From NCBI GenBank assembly GCA_015231755.1, contig JADGAZ010000024.1, forward strand, positions 1-64,000: a DNA stretch of 64,000 nt, read 5' to 3'. Of this stretch, positions 18,221-25,338 are shown piece after piece. Each line of letters starts with the position of its first letter. The first letter of the stretch is position 1. A program made the position numbers and the translations under genes. Origin of the DNA: Magnetococcales bacterium (lineage in GTDB: Bacteria; Pseudomonadota; Magnetococcia; Magnetococcales; Magnetaquicoccaceae). The notes under the pieces were generated by a model. It had not been told where the DNA came from. It saw only the letters and a program-made list of their open reading frames with translations, and searched no databases.

Positions 18221-18922
18221 ATGAGTGACAGTTCCAATTCGTTGTCATCCAAGATTCTCAACAACGTCTTTCCGCGGGTTCCCGATTTTTACGGCATGCT
18301 CAATGAACAGTGCGACATCTGCGCACAAGCCATGGAAGCCATGGTGGCTTTCATGGAAACCCATGATCCGGAAAAAGGCACCCTGGTGCGTGAACTGGAA
18401 AAAAAAGGTGACACGATCAAGGCCCGCAACATGGGCGTCTTGAATCAGGCCTTCGCCACCCCCATGGACCGTGAAGACATCTACCGCGCCATCACCGCCA
18501 TCGACCAAATCATCAATTATGCCAAGACCACGGTCCGGGAAATGGAAGTACTCTCCCTGACCCCCGATATCTATACCCTGGAGATGGCAACACTGCTGCA
18601 AGAAGGGGTTGCCGCCTTGCAAAGCGGCTTCAGAAAGCTCGGCACCACCCCCACCCTGGCGGACGCAGATGCAGAAGCCGCGAGCAAGGCGGAACGCACT
18701 ACCGAGAAAACCTACCGCCGTGCCATCTCCGCATTGTTCCAAGCCGATGACGCGATGCTGCAATCCCTGGACAATCAAGAAGCCGGCGCAAAATCCAAAG
18801 CCATGATCCAGGTGATGGAAACATTCAAACGCCGGGAACTGTATCGCCACCTGTCCAACTCCGCTGACCAAGTAGCCAAGGCGGGCGACGTGCTGCACGA
18901 CATCGTGGTACAGATTTCATAG
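18221..18922 (+). CDS. DUF47/PhoU-like protein (Pit accessory family)
   Basis: The 233-residue all-helical protein matches the DUF47 family (YkaA/Pit accessory, related to PhoU). The pattern includes FYGMLNEQCDICAQAMEAM near the N-terminus, LEKKGDTIKARNM and DREDIYRAITAIDQIINYAK, which form the metal-binding and helix-bundle core, and a C-terminal RRELYRHLSNSADQVAKAGD. Members usually stand next to a Pit-type phosphate transporter and modulate it. No pit gene is adjacent here. CAGGAG lies upstream of the start. A terminator follows, so it is probably monocistronic. Confidence 0.85.
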   Translation: MSDSSNSLSSKILNNVFPRVPDFYGMLNEQCDICAQAMEAMVAFMETHDPEKGTLVRELEKKGDTIKARNMGVLNQAFATPMDREDIYRAITAIDQIINYAKTTVREMEVLSLTPDIYTLEMATLLQEGVAALQSGFRKLGTTPTLADADAEAASKAERTTEKTYRRAISALFQADDAMLQSLDNQEAGAKSKAMIQVMETFKRRELYRHLSNSADQVAKAGDVLHDIVVQIS

Positions 18923-18962
18923 GGAGCAAACGACCATTCATTGGCGTTGGTGCTGCACTCGA

Positions 18963-18994
18963 TAACGCCGGGCCGTGGCCTGGCGTTATTTTCT
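18963..18994 (+). terminator. Intrinsic terminator after the DUF47 gene
   Basis: TAACGCC at 18963-18969 pairs with GGCGTTA at 18982-18988, with a GC-rich inner stem (GGCC/GGCC) and a short T-rich tail. It lies about 40 bases after the DUF47 stop codon. Confidence 0.65.
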
Positions 18995-19163
18995 TCACGC
19001 ATTCCCCGAAAACGCCTGCCGATTTCCTTTTGACAACCCCCCGGCCCCGCGGATAAAGTACTCTCATCCTGCTGTATATGGATATCCATTCGTTTCCACT
19101 TCAAAAGACGCGCGTTGGGGCCGTCCCGGCCTCCCGAGGGGACGTGCGTGGAGGGAAAATATC

Positions 19164-20855
19164 ATGCAAAGTCATGACCTGCTCATCATCGGAGCCGGGC
19201 TGGCCGGCATGCGCGCCGCGCTGGAAGGCGTCAAGGCGGGCATCGATGTGGCCATCGTCACCAAGATCCATCCCTTGCGCAGCCACTCCTGCGCGGCCCA
19301 GGGTGGCATCAACGCCGCCATCAATCCCCAAGACTCCCGCAACTCCCACGCCTACGACACCGTCAAAGGAGCGGACTACATCGGAGACGAAGACGCCATC
19401 GACCTGATGTGCGACGAAGCCCCGGAAGCCATCCTGGAAATGGATCGCATGGGCACACCCTTCTCCCGCGTCGAAGGCGGACTGATCGCCCAACGGGCCT
19501 TCGGGGGGGCGAGCTTCAACCGTACCTGCTACGCCGCCGACCGCACCGGACAAGTCTTGCTCCACACCCTGTGGGAACAACTGGTCAAGGCCCGGGTCAA
19601 GGTCTACGAAGAGTGCAGCGTGATGCGACTGGTCACGGACGCCGAACCGGCGATCGCCGGGGTGGTCGCCTACGACATCAAAACCGGAGCCGTGTTTCCC
19701 TTGCGGGCCAAGGCGGTGCTGATGGCCACCGGCGGCTATGGCCGGGTCTTTTTGTCCAACACCAACGCCACCACCAATACCGGCGACGGCATGGCTCTGG
19801 CCCTGCGGGCCGGCGCGCCCCTGGCGGACATGGAGTTCGTCCAGTTCCATCCCACCGGCCTGCGGACTTCCGGGGTGCTGGTCACCGAAGGGGCACGGGG
19901 AGAAGGGGGTTTTCTGATCAACGCCCTGGGAGAACGGTTCATGAGCCGCTACGCTCCCAACAAGCTGGAACTGGCCTCCCGGGATGTGGTCTCCCGCGCC
20001 GAACAGACCGAAATCATCGAAGGACGGGGCAAGGATGGAGCGATCTTTCTGGATCTGCGCCACCTGGGAGCCGACAAGATCCTCGACCGCCTGCCCCAGA
20101 TCCGTCAACTCTCCTTGGATCTGGAAGGGGTGGACGCCATCCACGCGCCCATTCCGGTGCGGCCCACAGCCCACTACTCCATGGGGGGCATCCGCACCGA
20201 CAAGTTCGGCGCCTCTCCCCTGCGGGGCCTGTTCGCCGCCGGGGAGGCGGCCTGCGTCTCGGTCCACGGCGCCAACCGACTGGGGGGCAATTCGCTCCTG
20301 GACACCATCGTCTTTGGCAAGATCACGGGCCGGCACTGCGCCGGGTTCATCAAGGGGGAATCCCTGCGTGACTTTCCCGCCTCCGAGGTGACAGCGGTGA
20401 AAAGCAACCTGACCGCGCTGAAAGCCCGCACCAACCAGGGGGTGCGCCCCATCGCCCTGCACCACCGCATGGCTGAGGGCATGAACCTCCATTGCGGGGT
20501 GTTCCGCACCCCCGAAGGGATGCGCGCCGGGGTCGAATCCATCCCCGGACTGCGGGAGGATTACTTGAAAATCCATCTGGACGACCACTCGGACGACTTC
20601 AACATCGACTTGTTGCGGGCCGTGGAGTTGGGTCATCTCATCGATTTGGCGGAGTGCATCCTGCGAGGCGCCCTGGCCCGGGAGGAGTCCCGTGGGGCCC
20701 ACTCCCGCACCGACTTCCCGGAGCGCGACGACGCCAACTGGCGCCAGCACACCTTGAGCCACTGGGATGGGGCCAAAGGCGCTGTGGTACTCTCCCGCGA
20801 AGCCGTGCGCACCGTGGGCAAGAGCGACTATACCCCCAAGGTCCGCACCTACTGA
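19164..20855 (+). CDS. sdhA: Succinate dehydrogenase/fumarate reductase flavoprotein subunit
   Basis: The 563-residue protein interconverts succinate and fumarate with FAD. Visible features are the dinucleotide motif IIGAGLAGMRAA near residue 7 and the RSHSCAAQGGINAA segment, whose His normally carries covalent FAD. The substrate-site sequences are FVQFHPTG, TEGARGEGG, HYSMGGIRTD and HGANRLGGNSLLD. It has no Tat signal peptide, so it faces the cytoplasm, unlike the periplasmic Campylobacter MfrA. GGAGGG precedes the ATG. It heads an operon with the iron-sulphur subunit and a CCG-domain subunit. No sdhC/sdhD anchor genes are present. Confidence 0.93.
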   Translation: MQSHDLLIIGAGLAGMRAALEGVKAGIDVAIVTKIHPLRSHSCAAQGGINAAINPQDSRNSHAYDTVKGADYIGDEDAIDLMCDEAPEAILEMDRMGTPFSRVEGGLIAQRAFGGASFNRTCYAADRTGQVLLHTLWEQLVKARVKVYEECSVMRLVTDAEPAIAGVVAYDIKTGAVFPLRAKAVLMATGGYGRVFLSNTNATTNTGDGMALALRAGAPLADMEFVQFHPTGLRTSGVLVTEGARGEGGFLINALGERFMSRYAPNKLELASRDVVSRAEQTEIIEGRGKDGAIFLDLRHLGADKILDRLPQIRQLSLDLEGVDAIHAPIPVRPTAHYSMGGIRTDKFGASPLRGLFAAGEAACVSVHGANRLGGNSLLDTIVFGKITGRHCAGFIKGESLRDFPASEVTAVKSNLTALKARTNQGVRPIALHHRMAEGMNLHCGVFRTPEGMRAGVESIPGLREDYLKIHLDDHSDDFNIDLLRAVELGHLIDLAECILRGALAREESRGAHSRTDFPERDDANWRQHTLSHWDGAKGAVVLSREAVRTVGKSDYTPKVRTY

Positions 20856-20872
20856 TTCCAAGGAGACGAAAG

Positions 20873-21856
20873 ATGAGCGCCAACCATTACACCTTTCGCA
20901 TCCAGCGCAATCGCAAAGCCGCGGACGGGCGCATCGACAGCCGCTGGGTGGAGTATCCGGTCTCCGCCACCCCCACCACCACGATTCTGACCCTGCTCGA
21001 AGAGATCAAGGGAGAGCAGGATGGCTCCCTGACCTTCCGTCAATCCTGCCGTTCGGCCATTTGCGGCTCCTGCGCCATGAAGATCGGCGGACGCACCCGC
21101 CTAGCCTGCAAGACCCATGTGGAGTCCGTGGCCCAAAACGGCGTGGTGGAGATCGCCCCCCAGGCCAATCAACCGGTGCTCAAGGATCTGGCCATCGACA
21201 TCGGCCCCTTCTTCGACCGGATCCACGCGATCCGGCCCTATCTGGAGGACGGACCCGATACCGATCTGGTCTTGGAGCAGTCGGCTTACGATCAGGTCAA
21301 CCACGTCACCCAGTGCATTTTGTGCGGCAGTTGCTACTCCGACTGCGTCATGGCCGAAGTCAGTCCGGAGTTCATCGGTCCGGCGGCCCTGGCCAAGGCG
21401 TTCCGGTTCGTCTCCGATCCCCGGGAGGGACAAAAAGAACGCCGCCTCGAACAGCTCTCCCATCCCCACATGATGTGGACCTGCGCCCGTTGCGCCATGT
21501 GCGTGGAAAGCTGTCCCAAGGATGTCAAGCCCATGGAGGCCATCGTCAAGCTGCGTACCCGCGGCATCGCCAAAGGACTCAAGGACGGACCCGGACCCAA
21601 ACACGCCCTGGCCTTCCATCACGACATCCAGAAGGCGGGCAGCCTCAACGAATTCACCCTGATGATGCGCACCGTGGGCATCCTGGGCACCCTGGAGGAA
21701 CTGGGCACCGCCTTTCATCTGATGAAAAAAGGCAAGATCCCCTCTCCCCTTCCCCACAAGTCCAAAGGATTGGCAGAGCTGGCCAAAATCTACGAAATCC
21801 TGGAAGAGCATCCCCTGGATGTGGAAACCAAGGCCAAGGAGGTGGTCCCCGAATAG
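20873..21856 (+). CDS. sdhB: Succinate dehydrogenase/fumarate reductase iron-sulphur subunit
   Basis: The 327-residue protein carries the [2Fe-2S] ferredoxin-like domain (CRSAICGSCAMKIGG, then the fourth Cys in RLAC). Two further Cys clusters, CILCGSCYSDC and CARCAMCVESCPKD, would hold the [4Fe-4S] centre and the third centre. The last 90 residues extend beyond the classical SdhB length. This is often seen where the partner is a CCG-domain subunit instead of a cytochrome b anchor. AAGGAGACG precedes the ATG, 17 bases after sdhA. It passes electrons from the FAD to the next subunit. Confidence 0.93.
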   Translation: MSANHYTFRIQRNRKAADGRIDSRWVEYPVSATPTTTILTLLEEIKGEQDGSLTFRQSCRSAICGSCAMKIGGRTRLACKTHVESVAQNGVVEIAPQANQPVLKDLAIDIGPFFDRIHAIRPYLEDGPDTDLVLEQSAYDQVNHVTQCILCGSCYSDCVMAEVSPEFIGPAALAKAFRFVSDPREGQKERRLEQLSHPHMMWTCARCAMCVESCPKDVKPMEAIVKLRTRGIAKGLKDGPGPKHALAFHHDIQKAGSLNEFTLMMRTVGILGTLEELGTAFHLMKKGKIPSPLPHKSKGLAELAKIYEILEEHPLDVETKAKEVVPE

Positions 21857-21884
21857 GGGACGGACCATTGCACAGGAGATCCCC

Positions 21885-22769
21885 ATGAGACTCGATTTTG
21901 CCTATTATCCCGGTTGCGCCGCCAAGCAGGTGCAAAAAGAGGCCGATGTCGCGGCCCGCGCCGTGGCCAACGCCTTGAACATCACCCTGCACGACATGCC
22001 CCGGGCCACCTGTTGCGGCGCGGTCAGCCTGCGGGAGACCAAACCGGCCTTTTCCCTGGCGGTGGCCGCCCGCATCCTCTCCGAAGCCGAAGAGACCGGA
22101 CGCCATCTGGTCACCATCTGCAACACCTGTCTGCAGACCCTCACCCATGCCAACCACCGTTTCAAGAACGAACCCGAGCTGCTGGACAAGATCAATCACG
22201 TCATTGTCCAAGCCGGGGTGCGCCCCTATCAGGCCACCATCCAGGTGTATCACCTGCTGTGGGTGATCACCGACCAGCTTGATCCCAAGGTGGTGCAAGC
22301 CAAAGTGGTCAAGCCCCTCAACGGGTTGCGGGTGGCCCCGTTCTACGGCTGTCACAATTTGCGTCCGGAAGAGATCTTCGACTCCGCCGCCGGAGAAAAA
22401 GCCGATCACCTGGATCGGCTCATCACCTTGCTGGGGGGGGAACCGGTGGCCTATGACGGTCACGACAAGTGTTGCGGTTTTCATGTGATGCTCTCGGACA
22501 AACAGGAAATGCGCGCCATGGTGGCCAAAAACTGCCTGAACGCCAAAAATGCCGGAGCCGAGGTGATGATCACCCCCTGCACCCTGTGCGACATGTCCAT
22601 GGGATCGTTCCAGGGACCGGCGGAAAAGGCCATCGGCCAGTCGATCCAACTGCCGGAGATGAATTTCGCCCAACTGATCGCCGTGGCCATGGGATTGAAC
22701 GACAGCGCCGGATTGAACCGTCTGCACGTGCCGCCCCAGGCCGCCTTCGCGGCTCGTGGTCTCTCCTGA
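21885..22769 (+). CDS. CCG-domain subunit (SdhE/MfrE/HdrB type) of the SDH/FRD complex
   Basis: The 294-residue protein has two CCG (DUF224) domains. The Cys motifs are YYPGCAA, ATCCGAV and CNTCLQT in the first half, and FYGCHN, KCCGFHV and TPCTLCDM in the second. These bind an unusual [4Fe-4S] centre in heterodisulphide reductase subunit B. The same protein type replaces the membrane cytochrome in Sulfolobus-type SDH (SdhE), in Campylobacter/Wolinella methylmenaquinol:fumarate reductase (MfrE), and is fused in methanogen thiol:fumarate reductase. It has no membrane segments, so membrane attachment would be peripheral. CAGGAG precedes the start. The 3' end overlaps the pabB-pabC start by 14 bases. 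Confidence 0.9.
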   Translation: MRLDFAYYPGCAAKQVQKEADVAARAVANALNITLHDMPRATCCGAVSLRETKPAFSLAVAARILSEAEETGRHLVTICNTCLQTLTHANHRFKNEPELLDKINHVIVQAGVRPYQATIQVYHLLWVITDQLDPKVVQAKVVKPLNGLRVAPFYGCHNLRPEEIFDSAAGEKADHLDRLITLLGGEPVAYDGHDKCCGFHVMLSDKQEMRAMVAKNCLNAKNAGAEVMITPCTLCDMSMGSFQGPAEKAIGQSIQLPEMNFAQLIAVAMGLNDSAGLNRLHVPPQAAFAARGLS

Positions 22770-24639
22770 CCCCGCTCCGGACGCACCGCTCCCGGTGACA
22801 GCGGAGCGGTTGCGGGACGGAGTATGCCTGCTGATCGACTTTCCGGAACTCGGAACCCCGCTGTACGGTTCCCAACCCGCCACCGTCCTGACCGCCCGAC
22901 GGCCCGAGGAGGTGCGTCCCTTGATCCGCGCCGCCGAAGAGGCCGCCGCAGCCGGTGGATGGGTGGGAATCTGGCTGGCCTACGAAGCGGCAGCGGCCTT
23001 CGGGCTGCCGGTCCGGGAGACGGGTGACGATCTGCCCTTGGCTTGGTGCGCCCTGTTCTCCCACCCGCCCCGCCCGGTCCTGTATCCGGCTCCCGCCACC
23101 CTGCCCCCCCACGCCCCGACCCCGCCGCAGCCGCGGGTCACCCGGGAACGGTTCCAGCGGGATCTGGAGGCGGTCGCCACCCACATCCGGGCCGGAGAGA
23201 GTTATCAGGTCAACTATACCCTGGAGGCCGCCCTGGATCCGGATACGGATCCGGCAACGCTGTTTTTGCGGCTGCAAGGGGCGCATCGGTTTCCCAAGGC
23301 GATGTGGATCCAGGGGGAGTCCTGGTGCGTGGCTTCGTTTTCTCCGGAGCTGTTTCTGGAACGCCGGGGAACCACCCTGTTGACCGGACCCATCAAGGGC
23401 ACCCGTCCCCGGGGCGACACGGCGGACCAGGATCGCCGTCTGGCCGACCTTCTGGAGCACTCCCCCAAGGACCGGGCGGAACACATCATGATCGTAGACA
23501 TGGCCCGCAACGATCTGGGACAAATCTGCCGCACCGGCAGTGTGGTGGTGGAATCGTTGGCGGCGCGGCGTTCGTTTTCCACGGTCCACCATCTGGAAAG
23601 CCGGGTGCGGGGGGAACGGCGGGACGGGGTGGATCTGGAGGCGGTGCTGGCGGCGACCTTTCCTGCGGCCTCGATCACCGGCGCCCCAAAAAAGGCCACC
23701 ATGGGCATCATCCACGCCCTGGAGCAGCGCCCCCGGGGGATCTACACCGGAGTGATGGGGCTGATGGCGCCGGGCGGGGATTGCTGGCTGAACGTGGCCA
23801 TTCGCACCGTGGTCCAGACGCCGCGGGGCTGTCGCATCGGACTGGGGGGAGGGGTGGTGGCCGACTCCCGACCCGAGGCGGAATGGGCCGAAGTGGGGGA
23901 CAAATCCCGCTTTCTGACCACCCTTCCGGCAGAACTGGAGCTGATCGAAACCTTCCGGGTGGAGGCGTCCGGCGCGGTGGCGTGGCTGCCCCGTCATCTG
24001 GAACGACTCGCCGCTTCGGCGCGGGCACTGGGATTGTCCCTGGACCGGGCCAAAGCCGAAAGGCTGGTGCGCGACACGGCCCAAGGCTGGGCCGCAGCCG
24101 GATGGACACCCCGCGCCGGACGGTTGGCCCTGTCCGCCGGAGGAGACCTGACCCTCACCCATCGCCCCCTGATTCCGTGGCCGACAGGGATCCGGGCGCG
24201 CATCGCCTCCTGGCGACCGGATCCCCTGGATCCCCTGGCGCGCCACAAGACCAACCGCCGGCTGCACCCGGATGCGGAGTGGCAGGCGGCCTGTCGGGAA
24301 GGATACGACGAGGTGATTTTCATCAACCGGGAGGGCCGGGTGACCGAAGGGGCCATCAGTGGCCTGCTGGCGCGTCTGGAAGGACGCTGGCTGGCGCCCA
24401 AGGAGACGGATGGTCTTTGTCCCAGCCTGTGGCGCGCCGAGACCATGACCCGTCTCCAGGCCACAACCGCCCATCTGACCCTGGCAGACCTGTATCACGC
24501 CGAAGAGATCCGCATCGGCAACGCGGTCCGGGGAGGCGGTCCCATCATCCGGCTGGACAATGCCGATGGTGAACCGATCCAACAGTGGGCCAAACAATCA
24601 GCCCGGAGTCCATTCCCTCTGAGAAATGACCACGTATGA
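22756..24639 (+). CDS. pabBC: Aminodeoxychorismate synthase component I fused to aminodeoxychorismate lyase
   Basis: The 627-residue protein joins PabB (residues about 1-400) and PabC (about 405-600). The PabB part has the chorismate-binding core: GESYQVNYT, LTGPIKGTRPRG, HIMIVDMARNDLG, FPAASITGAPKKA, GIYTGVMG and GLGGGVVADS. The PabC part is a class IV PLP aminotransferase-like lyase with the Schiff-base Lys in RHKTNRR and FINREGRVTEGAISG. Together with a separate PabA glutaminase they make p-aminobenzoate for folate. No pabA is in the window. Translation starts at GTG 22756, inside the end of the CCG-subunit gene, suggesting coupling to the sdh operon. The final 30 residues look unconserved. 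Confidence 0.92.
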   Translation: MVSPDPAPDAPLPVTAERLRDGVCLLIDFPELGTPLYGSQPATVLTARRPEEVRPLIRAAEEAAAAGGWVGIWLAYEAAAAFGLPVRETGDDLPLAWCALFSHPPRPVLYPAPATLPPHAPTPPQPRVTRERFQRDLEAVATHIRAGESYQVNYTLEAALDPDTDPATLFLRLQGAHRFPKAMWIQGESWCVASFSPELFLERRGTTLLTGPIKGTRPRGDTADQDRRLADLLEHSPKDRAEHIMIVDMARNDLGQICRTGSVVVESLAARRSFSTVHHLESRVRGERRDGVDLEAVLAATFPAASITGAPKKATMGIIHALEQRPRGIYTGVMGLMAPGGDCWLNVAIRTVVQTPRGCRIGLGGGVVADSRPEAEWAEVGDKSRFLTTLPAELELIETFRVEASGAVAWLPRHLERLAASARALGLSLDRAKAERLVRDTAQGWAAAGWTPRAGRLALSAGGDLTLTHRPLIPWPTGIRARIASWRPDPLDPLARHKTNRRLHPDAEWQAACREGYDEVIFINREGRVTEGAISGLLARLEGRWLAPKETDGLCPSLWRAETMTRLQATTAHLTLADLYHAEEIRIGNAVRGGGPIIRLDNADGEPIQQWAKQSARSPFPLRNDHV

Positions 24640-24701
24640 TCGGATGGATGGGCTGTGTGGTCCTTTTTGAGCTGTTTTTTGGATCAATTGCAAAAAAGGT
24701 C

Positions 24702-24732
24702 TTGACAGTTCATGGTCCAGGAAAAATATTAT
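24702..24732 (+). promoter_or_regulatory. Candidate sigma-70 promoter of mucR
   Basis: TTGACA at 24702-24707 and TATTAT at 24727-24732 are separated by 19 bases, slightly longer than ideal. They stand in an AT-rich stretch 45 bases before the mucR start. MucR/Ros proteins commonly repress their own gene by binding AT-rich DNA, and this stretch would suit that. Confidence 0.55.
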
Positions 24733-24776
24733 ACGAAAAATCTACAACAAGGCATTTACAAGTTTAAAGGAGTCCC

Positions 24777-25274
24777 ATGATGTCATCTGATTTGCTCAAG
24801 CATGCCGCAGAAATCATTGAGGCATACGTATCCAATAATGAGGTCCAGGCCCGTGAATTACCCACGCTGCTCACCCAGGTCTTTGAAACCTTGACCGTGC
24901 TGTCATCGGGTGGAACCGTGGCCACGGTGCGCGAGGCCGCTCAAACTGTGGAAACAGAGGAAGAACAACCCCCGGTCACCACGTCCGGCACTGAAAAAAA
25001 GAAAACCGTGCCGTTTGTTTCCATTGATCAAGCCGTCACCGAAGACGCGGTCATCTGTCTGATCTGCGGCAAAGCTTGCAAAGCGCTCAAAGGTCATCTG
25101 ACCCGGTCGCACAAAATCGACTTCGATGAATACCGGGGCATGTTCGATCTGGACAAGAGCTTTCCCATGGTGGCTCCCTCCTACTCGGACAAACGACGCG
25201 CCCTGGCCATCGAAGCCGGTCTGGGGGACAAGCTGCGGGATTCGCGTCGCAAAGGCACCAACGACGCCGAGTGA
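24777..25274 (+). CDS. mucR: MucR/Ros-family zinc-finger transcriptional regulator
   Basis: The 165-residue protein has the prokaryotic Cys2His2 finger of the Ros/MucR family in CLICGKACKALKGHLTRSH (about residues 95-113). The usual DEYRxxF(D/N)L continuation follows (DEYRGMFDLDKSFPMVAPSY). The N-terminal 40 residues are helical and may mediate oligomerisation, as in Brucella MucR. A 30-residue charged linker separates the two. These proteins are H-NS-like or classical repressors of exopolysaccharide, motility and virulence genes, mostly in Alphaproteobacteria. AAAGGAG precedes the start at the first of two consecutive ATGs. Confidence 0.92.
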   Translation: MMSSDLLKHAAEIIEAYVSNNEVQARELPTLLTQVFETLTVLSSGGTVATVREAAQTVETEEEQPPVTTSGTEKKKTVPFVSIDQAVTEDAVICLICGKACKALKGHLTRSHKIDFDEYRGMFDLDKSFPMVAPSYSDKRRALAIEAGLGDKLRDSRRKGTNDAE

Positions 25275-25338
25275 TCTCGGGTTGGCGAGGGGAAGTGGGG
25301 GTTGATTCCAAGGGGGGGGATCGGGGCGCAAGCCCTTT

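Noticed and set aside
22433-22441. A run of eight G residues in the CCG subunit gene, and a similar G9 run in the siroheme gene near 29359-29367, as possible phase-variation tracts
   Set aside because: Both lie within housekeeping-type coding sequences in a GC-rich genome, and the frames are intact; nothing suggests switching.
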